Shown here: one piece after another, positions 16,501 to 24,336 of the stretch
Layout of the letters: each line of letters opens with the position of its first letter
Position numbering within the stretch: position 1 is the stretch's first letter
NCBI GenBank assembly: GCA_018241125.1
Contig: JAFEEL010000033.1
Location: 142,294-206,293, forward strand
From: Pseudomonadota bacterium
GTDB lineage: Bacteria > Pseudomonadota > Gammaproteobacteria > Xanthomonadales > Xanthomonadaceae
DNA: 64,000 nucleotides
Direction: 5' to 3'
Position numbers and translations under genes: made by a program
Notes under the pieces: generated by a model
What the model was told of the DNA's origin: nothing
Database searches by the model: none
The model's input: only the letters and a program-made list of their open reading frames with translations

Positions 16501-16931
16501 GCGTCACCCGCTTTCGCACGCCGCCGGTTGGCATCGATCTGCATCGCGGCGATGATCTTGCCGAGTTGATCGGGACGGCACCATTCGAGCCTGCCGACAC
16601 GGCACATGCGCCGCGCCAGCGCATGTGCGTAGGCCCATTCGCGCCCCGCATCGGCCAGCAGGGCTTCGATCTTGCCCAGCTGCGGCGCCAGCTCGCCGCG
16701 CGGTTTGCCGGCCCAGCCGCGCGCGGGAAGCCCGCCCAGGCGTCGCAGTTCGTTGGCGACGGCGTTCATTTGCGCCTGCGTGCAGTCGCCCGCGCTGCGC
16801 TGTGCCGGCCCATGCTCACCACTCACCCGTTCCACCAGGCTGCGATAGGTGGCGTCGTCCAGCCCCAACCGATGCGCGCTGGCATGGATGGCCGCTAGCA
16901 CTCGCTTGCGTTGATCGCGGGGCGTGGTCAT
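16497..16931 (-). CDS. gemA: GemA-like regulatory protein (Mu gp16 / DUF1018 type)
   Basis: A 144-aa protein with the GemA family layout. It opens with RKRVLAAIHASAHRLGLDDATYRSLVERVSG in two runs and ends with a helical CRVGRLEWCRPDQLGKIIAAMQID. In Mu, GemA alters host gene expression and DNA supercoiling during early lytic growth. ATG 16931 follows AGAGGTT. An upstream in-frame extension to 17018 would run into the brnT promoter and is rejected. It lies directly upstream of the membrane gene and mor, the same neighbourhood as in other transposable phages. Confidence 0.85.
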   Translation of the reverse strand: MTTPRDQRKRVLAAIHASAHRLGLDDATYRSLVERVSGEHGPAQRSAGDCTQAQMNAVANELRRLGGLPARGWAGKPRGELAPQLGKIEALLADAGREWAYAHALARRMCRVGRLEWCRPDQLGKIIAAMQIDANRRRAKAGDA

Positions 16932-17008
16932 GGAGTGAACCTCTTCTGTCGCTCGGCGGTTCCGATCATTTCGGTTCGCACACGGGTTCATTTTTCGCGG
17001 AATACTGT

Positions 17009-17042
17009 TTGACTTCAATGCAAATCGTTACTACAATTTGCA
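17009..17042 (+). promoter_or_regulatory. Sigma-70 promoter and operator of brnTA
   Basis: TTGACT (17009-17014) and TACAAT (17032-17037) are separated by exactly 17 bp. The predicted start of transcription falls at about 17044, the A of the brnT ATG, so the message may be leaderless. A 7-bp inverted repeat TGCAAAT (17019-17025) / ATTTGCA (17036-17042) overlaps the -10 and start site and is a good candidate for the BrnA operator. Confidence 0.82.
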
Positions 17043-17043
17043 C

Positions 17044-17316
17044 ATGGTCACCTACGACGAAACCAAGCGCGCAGCCAACCTGCTCAAGCACGGTTTCGAT
17101 TTCGTGGGGGCCGATGCCATCTTCGCGGGCTTCACGATCAGCCGCGAAGACACCAGCGAGGCTTACGGCGAACTGCGCTTGCAGACGCTGGGCCTCTGGA
17201 ACGGCGTGGTGGTGTTCGTGGTGCATACCCCGCGCGGCGACGCCGATCACGTCATCTCCATTCGCAAGGCGGAAAAACATGAAGAACGCATCTACTGGAA
17301 AAACTACCCCGGCTGA
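17044..17316 (+). CDS. brnT: BrnT-family toxin
   Basis: A 90-aa RelE-fold ribonuclease toxin of the BrnT family. It shows the ANLLKHGFDFVGADAIF start, the SREDTSEAYGELR middle with Glu/Arg, and the HVISIRKAEKHEERIYW end. BrnT halts translation by RNA cleavage and is neutralised by BrnA, encoded 38 bp before its stop in another frame. ATG 17044 is used because the promoter places the transcript start there. A TTG at 17038 lies within the -10 region and is unlikely. It reads against the surrounding early operon, as an independently expressed cargo gene would. Confidence 0.9.
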   Translation: MVTYDETKRAANLLKHGFDFVGADAIFAGFTISREDTSEAYGELRLQTLGLWNGVVVFVVHTPRGDADHVISIRKAEKHEERIYWKNYPG

Positions 17317-17587
17317 CCGCACCGACTGGGCGCGGGTGCGCGCCATGAAGGACGCCGACATTCGCCACGACGCCGACAGCCCGCGCACGCAGGCCGCCGA
17401 CTGGGACGGCGCGGTGATGAAGCGGGCTGGAGCGGTCGTCGGCACGGTGCGCCGACGCGGGCCGAACAAGCGCCCGACCAAGGTGCTCACCACGCTGCGG
17501 CTGCCACCGGAAACCCTCGCCCGCTGGAAAGCCACCGGTCGTGGCTGGCAAACGCGCATGGCGCAGGTGCTGGAGAAGGCGTTGTAA
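17279..17587 (+). CDS. brnA: BrnA-family antitoxin
   Basis: A 102-aa antitoxin. The N-terminal part (TDWARVRAMKDADIRHDADSP) is the usual BrnA toxin-binding segment. The C-terminus (KVLTTLRLPPETLARWKATG) is a ribbon-helix-helix-like DNA-binding end ending AQVLEKAL. It overlaps brnT by 38 bp in a different frame, the standard brnTA order. BrnA dimers repress their own promoter, which matches the inverted repeat at 17019-17042. In a prophage the pair could act in maintenance or in phage exclusion. Confidence 0.9.
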   Translation: MKNASTGKTTPADRTDWARVRAMKDADIRHDADSPRTQAADWDGAVMKRAGAVVGTVRRRGPNKRPTKVLTTLRLPPETLARWKATGRGWQTRMAQVLEKAL

Positions 17588-17597
17588 CGGGGTGCCA

Positions 17598-17708
17598 TCA
17601 CCGCACAACCCCTGCGATGAACCCCAGCAGCGCCAGCTCGATCAACGCCCCGACCGCGATCTGGCAGGCCAGTTCGAAGCCTTGCGGTTCGGGCCTGCGG
17701 GCGTTCAC
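17598..17708 (-). CDS. 36-aa hydrophobic phage peptide
   Basis: A short open frame starting GTG 17708 in a GTGA overlap with the upstream gene, with a single predicted transmembrane helix (IAVGALIELALLGFIAGVV). The overlap continues the coupled early operon, which is the main reason to call it. The last residues are 11 bp from the convergent brnA stop. Function unknown. Confidence 0.5.
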   Translation of the reverse strand: MNARRPEPQGFELACQIAVGALIELALLGFIAGVVR

Positions 17709-18037
17709 GCCAGATCCTCGAAGCGCACCAGCTCGGGCCGCTCGGGATGGCGCACGAAGCGCCACGGAAAGGCGTCGGCCCCGCGCAGGCCGATGTAGCG
17801 CAGCGCGCGCTGCACGTTGCGCGCGGCCATCTCGGCATCGGCCGTGCCATCGGTGATGCCGCACGGTTTGCTGGTGTCGAACCACGCCGCGTCGTCATCT
17901 CCGATGTGCCCCTCGCACCAGCACTCCACCTCCGAGCGCACGCAGGCGTCGGCGATGGCGAAGGCGGCGACCAGCAGGCGCGCGCTGTGGTCTGGGCGGG
18001 GTGTGCGATGGGTCGTTACCACGTTGGATTGGTTCAC
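17705..18037 (-). CDS. Phage early protein of unknown function
   Basis: A 110-aa protein, start GTG 18037 in a GTGA overlap with gam. It contains three cysteines and an acidic CWCEGHIGDDDAAWFD segment that might hold a metal, then a basic helical C-terminal part (NVQRALRYIGLRGADAFPWRF). No family is recognised. Its place next to gam in the early operon suggests a role in replication or regulation. Confidence 0.65.
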   Translation of the reverse strand: MNQSNVVTTHRTPRPDHSARLLVAAFAIADACVRSEVECWCEGHIGDDDAAWFDTSKPCGITDGTADAEMAARNVQRALRYIGLRGADAFPWRFVRHPERPELVRFEDLA

Positions 18038-18567
18038 TGCTGCACCTCTTCGAGCTGCGTCGCGCTCGGCACCACCACGAAATCCTCCTTTTGCACGACG
18101 CTGATGCCGCCGACCTGGCGCGCCACGTCGGCCTCCTTGAGCAGGGCGTCCTTGTCGATCTCGACCTTCTCACGCAGAAAGCGCGTCAAGCCCAGCTTGC
18201 GCAGGGTGGCGATCACCGCATCCACGCCGCGCACGGCGATCGACGGCGGCCGCAGCCGCCACTTCACCTCGCCGGTGGCGAAGGTGTGAAACTTCACCTT
18301 GTTGTCGTGGGTCAGGCTGGCGCGGTTGGCCTCGCACCACAGGTGCACGCCTCGGGTGAGGTCGGCGATGCGATCGGCGAACGGCTTGGCGCGGGCCTCG
18401 CACTGGGCGCGCACTTCGGCCAGGGCGTCGTTCATGGCCGTCTGGATGATCTCGCGCTCGCGCTGGCAGGCACCGATCTGGGCGATGGCGTCATTGGCTT
18501 CGTCGCGGCTCTGGCACACGTAGTGCTCGACGGCGGGGACTTTCTGGCGGCTGGCGTTGCGGGTCAT
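18034..18567 (-). CDS. gam: Mu Gam-like host-nuclease inhibitor
   Basis: A 177-aa protein matching the Mu Gam family. A long N-terminal coiled coil (DEANDAIAQIGACQREREI) precedes a Ku-like beta-rich part with VKFHTFATGEVKWRLRPP and an end VEIDKDALLKEADVARQV. Gam binds free double-stranded DNA ends and blocks host exonucleases, protecting the infecting phage genome before transposition. ATG 18567 follows the stop of the upstream gene by three bases. The normal length and motifs suggest it is functional. Confidence 0.92.
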   Translation of the reverse strand: MTRNASRQKVPAVEHYVCQSRDEANDAIAQIGACQREREIIQTAMNDALAEVRAQCEARAKPFADRIADLTRGVHLWCEANRASLTHDNKVKFHTFATGEVKWRLRPPSIAVRGVDAVIATLRKLGLTRFLREKVEIDKDALLKEADVARQVGGISVVQKEDFVVVPSATQLEEVQQ

Positions 18568-18570
18568 GGC

Positions 18571-19074
18571 TCACTCCTGGTCTGTGTGGCGGGCGGGAAG
18601 CGTGGGGTTTGTGGGTGTGGGAGCGGCGTTTGTGGGAGCGGCGTTTGTGGGAGCGGCGTTTGTGGGAGCGGCGTTTGTGGGAGCGGCGTCCTCGCCGCGA
18701 TTGGCCGCATCGGGCCGGGGACGGCCCTCCCACGAAGCCGCATCGGGCGCAGGACGGCCATGCGGCAGCAGTTCAGTCCGGGCCATCACCGCCTGAGCGC
18801 GGGCGCGGGCCACCTCGATCACCGCCCGCGAGCGCGCGTTCATCCAGCGCGTGCGCAAGGACCGCGCGCTGCCCAGATGCACGCCGAACCAGTCGGCCAC
18901 CTCGCGCACGGAGGGCGTATGGCGCTGGCGGTCGGCCCACAGCGCGAACTCCATGTATTTATCCATGCTGGTGCGGGTGTGGTTGTGGCTCACGGCGGCG
19001 GCTCGTCGGTAGGGGTCGGTGAAATCGCGCAGGCGCTCGCCCACGCAGGGGGGCAGGTCGTCGTCGTCGTTCAT
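18571..19074 (-). CDS. Phage helix-turn-helix protein with an AAPTN tandem-repeat tail
   Basis: A 167-aa protein, ATG 19074 overlapping the upstream stop (ATGA). Residues of about 35-80 contain a helix-turn-helix-like segment (SVREVADWFGVHLGSARSLR). The C-terminal 60 residues are low complexity: PHGRPAPDAASWEGRPRPDA followed by four AAPTN units. That tail is encoded by a chromosomal-type GC-rich repeat rather than by normal phage sequence (18615-18733). The repeat units are 15 nt, so the frame survives. Function unknown, probably DNA binding. Confidence 0.7.
   Translation of the reverse strand: MNDDDDLPPCVGERLRDFTDPYRRAAAVSHNHTRTSMDKYMEFALWADRQRHTPSVREVADWFGVHLGSARSLRTRWMNARSRAVIEVARARAQAVMARTELLPHGRPAPDAASWEGRPRPDAANRGEDAAPTNAAPTNAAPTNAAPTNAAPTPTNPTLPARHTDQE
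18615..18688. repeat. 15-bp tandem repeat inside a phage gene
   Basis: The unit TTTGTGGGAGCGGCG is repeated about five times with nearly no change. On the - strand each unit encodes AAPTN. The GTGGGAGCGG core is the same as in the intergenic repeat near 59270 in this window. Confidence 0.9.
18708..18733. repeat. 26-bp segment shared with the chromosomal repeat at 59233-59258
   Basis: The sequence starting CATCGGGCCGGGG and ending GGCCCTCCCAC is identical over 26 bp to 59233-59258, between bamD and rluD. It ties the phage-gene repeat to a dispersed chromosomal repeat family. Confidence 0.88.
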
Positions 19075-19370
19075 CGGCGGGCGCGGGCCGCGCCCACGTC
19101 CACGCGCTCGATCCAGCTCACGGTGCAACCGCGCACTCGCGCCACCCGGGTCGTCTTGCGGATGCCGTGGACGGTGCTGCGCGCGGCCAGCGCGCCGGAG
19201 ACGAAGCGCGGCGGGGCGTCGATTTCGATGCACGGGCCGCTGCCGCCCAGATGCACCGCCAGCACGATGGCCCCGGCGGCGTCGAGGTAGTCCAGCGCGG
19301 CTTGCGCATGGGCCAGTTGCGCGGCGGCCACGGCATTGCCGGGCTGGCGGAAGGTGTCGGGTGCGTTCAT
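19071..19370 (-). CDS. Phage early protein of unknown function
   Basis: A 99-aa protein with an Ala-rich helix (AAAQLAHAQAALDYLDAAG) followed by beta-like segments with a basic C-terminus (RKTTRVARVRGCTVSWIERV). ATG 19370 overlaps the preceding stop by 4 nt, and its own TGA overlaps the next start. The tight packing supports translation. No family recognised. Confidence 0.65.
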   Translation of the reverse strand: MNAPDTFRQPGNAVAAAQLAHAQAALDYLDAAGAIVLAVHLGGSGPCIEIDAPPRFVSGALAARSTVHGIRKTTRVARVRGCTVSWIERVDVGAARARR

Positions 19371-19798
19371 GGGGAATTTCCCTTGGTTGGATTGGATCGC
19401 ATCGGCAGCGCGAGCTGCCCGCGAAGTTCGGGCATTGCCACGCGCTTCATCGCGCTGATCTGTTTCAGGCTGGTCATCGCCCGCCCGAACAGGAATTCGC
19501 AACTGGCGTCCAGCTCGGCATCGTTCGCGGCCATGAAGTAGCCGTGATCCGGATCGGCGCATACCGGATGCCCGGCCTCGCGCAGCGCCACGACCAACGT
19601 GCGCAGCCGGCGTTCGCCGAACGCGGTGGCAAACCCGCAGATCGCCAGCACCACCTCGCGCGCGGTCTGGCCGTTGGCCACGCCGACGTGGTCGCCCAGG
19701 TAGTCCAGCAGCGTCGCCGGCGTCAGCAGGCGGTCGTAGTGCGGCCCCTGAAAATCGCCCTGCACGTCCGCGCTGGGGTCGTAGGTGTTGGCATTCAC
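19367..19798 (-). CDS. Phage early protein with winged-helix-like centre
   Basis: A 143-aa protein, GTG 19798 in a GTGA overlap with the upstream gene. The centre (TAREVVLAICGFATAFGERRLRTLVVALREAGHPV followed by PDHGYFMAAND, in shorter pieces) looks like a winged helix. The tail SCEFLFGRAMTSLKQISAMK is a long helix. This arrangement is seen in early proteins of transposable phages, but no function is known to me. Confidence 0.65.
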   Translation of the reverse strand: MNANTYDPSADVQGDFQGPHYDRLLTPATLLDYLGDHVGVANGQTAREVVLAICGFATAFGERRLRTLVVALREAGHPVCADPDHGYFMAANDAELDASCEFLFGRAMTSLKQISAMKRVAMPELRGQLALPMRSNPTKGNSP

Positions 19799-20028
19799 GG
19801 ATCACCCACCTTCCGCACCAGCGCGGCGATCCAGGCGCTCGCCTGCCCGGCGGTGAGCTGGGTCAGGAACACATCGACGCGCTCGCCGTTCCAGCCGCAG
19901 AACGACATGCCCGCCGCCTCGATCCCCGGCTTGTGCATCAGCGAGAGCGTGCGCAGGTCGAGTTCGGCTTGCCGCAGAAGCGCGTAGATCTGAGCCCGCT
20001 GCGGAGTGGTGGCCCGATAAATCGTCAT
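19795..20028 (-). CDS. Small phage early protein of unknown function
   Basis: A 77-aa protein starting ATG 20028, overlapping the muB-like stop by 4 nt. It is mostly helical (RAQIYALLRQAELDLRTLSL) with a beta hairpin-like FCGWNGERVDVFL and the end AWIAALVRKVGDP. It is immediately downstream of the target-selector ATPase gene. No family recognised. Confidence 0.6.
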   Translation of the reverse strand: MTIYRATTPQRAQIYALLRQAELDLRTLSLMHKPGIEAAGMSFCGWNGERVDVFLTQLTAGQASAWIAALVRKVGDP

Positions 20029-21149
20029 CACACCCCCCGCATCACGTCGGCCGTGACCATCGGCACACCCAGGTCGGCCGCGCGGTTCATCGCCGCCGCC
20101 AGGGCGTTGTGCACGGCCAGCGGGTACAGCAGCGAACCCTCGCTGCGGGTGGGCGTCAGCTTCGAGCGCAGCGCCTCGAGCGCGCCGCGGTCGGCCACCT
20201 TCTCCAGCGGCATGCCGACACGGCGGAAGCGGTGCGTCAGGTACTCGCCGAGATTCGTGCCCAGGCTCGGCAGCGTCACGATCTCGATCCGCTGCACCAC
20301 CTCGCGCACCTCGGGGTTGTGCTCGGACAACTTCACCGCCAGCTCGGGCTGGCCGATCAGGATCACCGACAGCAGCGGCCGCAGCCCGTCCTTCAACTCG
20401 CGGAAGCGCTTGAGGTGCTTGAGCGTCGCCAGCGGCAGGCTGTGCGCCTCCTCGATCACCAGCACATGGCTGTGGCCCGCGCGCGAGCTGTCCCGCAGCG
20501 ATTCGTGCAGCTGCCGGAAGCGCGCCTCCGGGCTGCTCTTGGTCTTCGCCAGCGGCGCCACGCACGCCATGATCGCCTCGGCGATGTGCGGCGAGCGCAG
20601 CGTCTTGCCGACCTGGTCGGTGCCCTCCATCGCCAGCACGTAGGGCTCGATCAGGATCACCGCCTGTTCCTCGCGGCGGATGCGGTCGGCCAGCTCCTCG
20701 CGCAGCGTGCTCTTGCCCGCGCCGCTCTCGCCGATCACCGCCATGAAGCCGCCGTGGCGCGCCACCTGATACATGCTCTCGCGTACGTAGCGGATGTCCG
20801 GCGACAGGAACACGTCGTCCGAACAGGTCGGCTCGGCGAACGGGTCGCCGCCGAGCTGGAAGTGGCGACGCGCCTGCGGCGTCAGATTCTGCTTGCGGAG
20901 AAGCATGGCGGTGTCCTCGGTGGTGATGGGTTCGGGCGTCGTGCCCAGCCAATCGGATGCCTGCGGCACCCCGCGCTGGCGCAGGAACGTGGTGATCCGT
21001 GCCTCGACGGCGGCGCGGTCGTAGCGCGCCGGCAGCACGCTGTGATGGATCAGGCTGCTCAGCGCCGGCCGGCTGATCTGGGCCGCTCCGGCCAGCTCGT
21101 CGTGGCGGATGCGGTAGGCGGCACTCAGGGATTTCAGGCGCAGGGTCAT
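20028..21149 (-). CDS. MuB-like transposition target-selection ATPase
   Basis: A 373-aa AAA+ ATPase of the MuB/ExeA-like kind. An N-terminal helix-turn-helix (about residues 15-60) precedes Walker A GESGAGKST (140-148) and Walker B VLVIEEAH. A sensor-like LIGQPEL and a C-terminal helical domain follow. In Mu-like phages MuB captures target DNA, stimulates MuA and gives target immunity. The ATG overlaps the transposase stop (ATGA). Slightly longer than Mu MuB, as in BcepMu-type phages. Confidence 0.9.
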   Translation of the reverse strand: MTLRLKSLSAAYRIRHDELAGAAQISRPALSSLIHHSVLPARYDRAAVEARITTFLRQRGVPQASDWLGTTPEPITTEDTAMLLRKQNLTPQARRHFQLGGDPFAEPTCSDDVFLSPDIRYVRESMYQVARHGGFMAVIGESGAGKSTLREELADRIRREEQAVILIEPYVLAMEGTDQVGKTLRSPHIAEAIMACVAPLAKTKSSPEARFRQLHESLRDSSRAGHSHVLVIEEAHSLPLATLKHLKRFRELKDGLRPLLSVILIGQPELAVKLSEHNPEVREVVQRIEIVTLPSLGTNLGEYLTHRFRRVGMPLEKVADRGALEALRSKLTPTRSEGSLLYPLAVHNALAAAMNRAADLGVPMVTADVMRGV

Positions 21150-22945
21150 GCGGCACCGCCTTCAACGAGGTACAGCCCGCGCGGCGTGGCGAGTTCTGTC
21201 GCCCATGACTCGATGGCGTCATGCGGCACGCCCTCCGGCCAGCGCGTGGCCGTGCGCAGGTACATATCGGGCATCCATGCGCTGCCGGCGCGCTCGACCA
21301 GCGGCTTGAGCGACATCGCGGCCTCGACGTGGTTGAGCAGCGGGATCTCCGCGCGCACCTGCGGCGGCTCGATGTAGCCGGCCACCACGCTCGGCGCGGT
21401 CACCGTCGAAGGCGTCGCCGCGCGCGGCAGCGCCGGCGCCACCTGGGCGTCGCGCAGGTGCTTCATCGGGTCGATCGCGCCGCCGAACGCCAACCGCTTC
21501 GCCTTGCGCGCCGCAGCGGCGTCGGCCTGCGTGCGCGCGTCCATCGCCAGCTGCTCGATGGCCTTGTTGCGCGCGTCGGCCGGGCTCTCCGGCGCGCCCT
21601 TAAACTCGGTGCCGATCTCGGCGGCCGACGCCAGGAAGCCGAAGTCCTTGTAGGCCAGCTTCGGCGTGATGAAATGCGTCTCCTGGCCGTGCTCGTCCTT
21701 GCCGACCACGCGCACACTGTCCGGGTCGAGCGCGTTGCGCGCGACCATCACCTTCTGTCCGTTGACAATGCCGCCGGGCAGCTCGCGCACCGAGTACACA
21801 CCGCCCTCGAAGCGGATCATGCAATCGCGCACCGTGCAGGGCTTGGGCGTGCTGTTCGCCAGCTGCGCCAGCACCTCCACCGGCGGCGCCAGCACCAGCT
21901 GCTCAGGCGTGATGCGCAGCCAGCCGTCCCGCCGCGTCATCCCCGTGCGCGAGTGCTGGCGCGTGGCCTGAAAGGCCCGCGACCACACCCGCGCTTGCGC
22001 GTTGATCTCGGCGATGCTGGTCACCGGCTCGCGCAGCCGCAGCACGCCCTCGAAATACCGCTCCACCAGGTAGTGCGCGTTCTCCACCTGCCCTGTGACG
22101 TTGGATTCCCCGCTCGCGTGCGGCATCTGCCGGATGCCCAGCGCCGTGCAGAAGTTCGCCACCGGCGCCGCCTTCATGCCCGGGCCGGGATCGTGCATCA
22201 GGATGCGCGGCACCCCGTGCATCGTCCCGTCCGCGCGCGGCGTCATCGTGAACATCAGCGTGGCGATCACGTTCGCCGCGCTCTCCGCGCCCTGCACGTA
22301 AAACAACTCGAACGCACCGCAGGCATGGTCGGTGACGATGTAGCGCCAGATGCGCCGCTCGGCGATCTTGCTGAAATTGCCCGGCTTGCCGCGGTAGTAC
22401 ACCGCCTTGTCCATCGCCTGCGCGCCGGCATCGGCCAGGTAGAACTGCCGCGACACCGAGGCGTCGATCTGCCAGCACCAGTTCGGATGCGGGCTCGACA
22501 GCCGCGTGGTCGCCGCCGGCGCCGTCATCAGGTCCAGCGTGTAGCCGTGCAGGCGCAGCCCCCGGCGGATGGCCGACTCGCTCAACGGCAGCCACTCGCC
22601 GGTGTCCTCGTCGACCCGCGCCGCCTGGATGCACCCGTTGGCCCGCAGGATGCGCACCGCCTCCATCACCGGCAGCGCGCCGGTGCCAGTCTGCCGCGTT
22701 GTCTCGCGCACCAGCGCCCAGATCAGCTCGGCCTCGGGCTGGCTCAACGCACCGCCGCCGGCGTCGGCGCGGCGCTTGCGCGGCTTGGCCAGCACCAGCG
22801 GCCCGATCTTCCGGTACGCCGTGGCGATGCTCACGCCCAGTTCGCGCGCCAGGCGTTCGATGATGCCGCGCCGGGCACCGTGGCCAGCGCGGTGCCAGTC
22901 GCCGATCGCGGCGACCACGCGGGGATCGAGGGCGGCTGCGGTCAT
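21146..22945 (-). CDS. MuA-like DDE transposase
   Basis: A 599-aa transposase. N-terminal winged-helix DNA-binding segments (LARELGVSIATAYRKIGPLV) are followed by an RNase H-fold catalytic core with D161 (CWQIDAS), D252 (LMHDPGPG) and E288 (QVENAH). The 35 residues between the last two give a DD35E triad. A beta-barrel-like region follows, then a C-terminal part expected to contact MuB. It joins phage ends to target DNA and makes short target duplications. All catalytic residues are present. The length suits the BcepMu/MuA class. Confidence 0.95.
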   Translation of the reverse strand: MTAAALDPRVVAAIGDWHRAGHGARRGIIERLARELGVSIATAYRKIGPLVLAKPRKRRADAGGGALSQPEAELIWALVRETTRQTGTGALPVMEAVRILRANGCIQAARVDEDTGEWLPLSESAIRRGLRLHGYTLDLMTAPAATTRLSSPHPNWCWQIDASVSRQFYLADAGAQAMDKAVYYRGKPGNFSKIAERRIWRYIVTDHACGAFELFYVQGAESAANVIATLMFTMTPRADGTMHGVPRILMHDPGPGMKAAPVANFCTALGIRQMPHASGESNVTGQVENAHYLVERYFEGVLRLREPVTSIAEINAQARVWSRAFQATRQHSRTGMTRRDGWLRITPEQLVLAPPVEVLAQLANSTPKPCTVRDCMIRFEGGVYSVRELPGGIVNGQKVMVARNALDPDSVRVVGKDEHGQETHFITPKLAYKDFGFLASAAEIGTEFKGAPESPADARNKAIEQLAMDARTQADAAAARKAKRLAFGGAIDPMKHLRDAQVAPALPRAATPSTVTAPSVVAGYIEPPQVRAEIPLLNHVEAAMSLKPLVERAGSAWMPDMYLRTATRWPEGVPHDAIESWATELATPRGLYLVEGGAA

Positions 22946-22952
22946 GGGCGTC

Positions 22953-23900
22953 TCAGACGATCGTCTTGATGAAGTCGAGCGGCTGCGGAATCCCGCCGAT
23001 GGCCAGCTCCGGTACCGGCGCGACCACGAGCTGGAGCAGCTCGACCATCAGCGCCGCCAACTCCGAGTCGTGCGCGTCGATGTCGTACTCGCGCAGGTGC
23101 TGGTGGAACACTTCGACGCTGCGCATCGCCTGGCGCAGCTTGGCCCGCGCCTCCACCATGTCGGCCTGCAGCTCGACGAGCATGTCGGCCGCCTTCGCGT
23201 CGGGTTTGAGGCGCGGTAGCAGCGCGGCGCGCGCCTTGGCCTCGTCGAGCTTCTGGGACAGGTCTTCCTGGCGCTCGGCGAGCGACTCGTACTCGTGGGT
23301 CTTCTTCTCCAGCTTGTCGGCGAGCTTCTCCTTCTCCTTCGCCTGCCGCGCGATCAGGTCTTCGGCGAGATCAAGAACCGCTTCCTTGTCGCCCGTGCGC
23401 GCGGCTTCGGCCAGTGCGCTGTGATCGTCAGCCGAGAGTTGACGGAACTGTCGCAGGTCGCGGTAGCCGATGCCCATTCGGGACATGGCTTCGAGTGCTT
23501 CGGCGCCAAAGGTGCGCAGGTTCTGGAGGTCGAGATCGACCTTGTCTTTCGAGTGCCCCAGGAGGTTGCAAAACTCTTCCCAGGTGCCCTCGCATGCCGA
23601 ACCGTTCGGCATTTTCTTGCCGGCTATGGCTTTGTAGAGCTTGTTTTCCTTGACATAAGCCAGCTTGGAAAGCCGAACCGTTCGGCTAAATTGGGAGAGG
23701 GCGTCCGCCATCTGCGCCTGCCCCAATAGCTGGTTCACCAGATCCCGTTCGGCGCTGTAGCTGGCCGTCGTGGCCTCCATCAGCGCCGTGTTCGCCCGCA
23801 ATTCCTCCACCGCACTTTCGTTCACTTCCACCGTCTGCAACGGCTGTGTCTTCATCGGCTTGCGGCCGCGGGTTTCGGCCCTGGCGGGTTTCACGGACAT
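22953..23900 (-). CDS. Coiled-coil phage early protein of unknown function
   Basis: A 315-aa protein. The N-terminal 130 residues contain a likely DNA-binding part (SQFSRTVRLSKLAYVKENKL, CNLLGHSKDKVDLDL). Residues of about 185-270 form a charged coiled coil (RQAKEKEKLADKLEKKTHEY and following heptads). The C-terminus is hydrophobic. It is directly upstream of the transposase gene with a 7-bp gap. The layout recalls plasmid KfrA-like or replication accessory proteins. No specific function can be given. Confidence 0.7.
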   Translation of the reverse strand: MSVKPARAETRGRKPMKTQPLQTVEVNESAVEELRANTALMEATTASYSAERDLVNQLLGQAQMADALSQFSRTVRLSKLAYVKENKLYKAIAGKKMPNGSACEGTWEEFCNLLGHSKDKVDLDLQNLRTFGAEALEAMSRMGIGYRDLRQFRQLSADDHSALAEAARTGDKEAVLDLAEDLIARQAKEKEKLADKLEKKTHEYESLAERQEDLSQKLDEAKARAALLPRLKPDAKAADMLVELQADMVEARAKLRQAMRSVEVFHQHLREYDIDAHDSELAALMVELLQLVVAPVPELAIGGIPQPLDFIKTIV

Positions 23901-23914
23901 GCGGGTCTCCTGGA

Positions 23915-24208
23915 TCAGTCGGGTCGGCGGGAAAAGCGGTTCTTGAAATCGCCGCTGATGCGGTCTTCGCGGGCAATTTCGTCAGCGTGCTGGAGCGCGA
24001 TCTGCACGATCCGCGGCGTCAAGCGCCAATGCCCCTCGATGTGCTCCACGCGCTCCACGACGCCGTCGTCGGCCAGGCGTTGCAACGCCCGCAGCGTGGT
24101 GGGGCTGGACTCGCGCACACCTTGGGCGATGTCCTTCAGCCGCAGGCCGTTGCGGCTGTGGCCGGCGAGCGCGAACAGCAGGCGGATGGGGAGGCTCTGC
24201 TGGCTCAT
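23915..24208 (-). CDS. Winged-helix DNA-binding phage protein (IclR/MarR-like)
   Basis: A 97-aa protein that is essentially one winged helix: RLKDIAQGVRESSPTTLRAL as helices 2-3, then LADDGVVERVEHIEGHWRLT as the wing. ATG 24208 overlaps the previous stop by 4 nt. It is near the promoter-proximal end of the early operon, so a Ner-like negative regulator of early transcription is a reasonable guess. Confidence 0.72.
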   Translation of the reverse strand: MSQQSLPIRLLFALAGHSRNGLRLKDIAQGVRESSPTTLRALQRLADDGVVERVEHIEGHWRLTPRIVQIALQHADEIAREDRISGDFKNRFSRRPD

Positions 24209-24336
24209 GGGCCTTCCTTCAACGCGAGGGATTCGATAAAGGCTGCTAGCTTTCGTTTGGAGTCTGCGGACAATTTCCGAATGGCCGAGACTTGGCGGCG
24301 CTCTTGCCTAAGGCGATCCCCGTATGTGGCGCTCAT
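24205..24336 (-). CDS. 43-aa basic phage peptide
   Basis: A short, strongly basic peptide (MSATYGDRLRQERRQVSAIR, then KLSADSKRKLAAF) starting at ATG 24336 in an ATGA overlap with the upstream gene and ending in an ATGA overlap with the downstream gene. Coupling on both sides supports that it is real. Function unknown. Confidence 0.55.
   Translation of the reverse strand: MSATYGDRLRQERRQVSAIRKLSADSKRKLAAFIESLALKEGP

Noticed and set aside
18615-18688. CRISPR-like array from regular repeats
   Set aside because: Units are 15 bp in direct tandem without spacers and lie in a coding frame.
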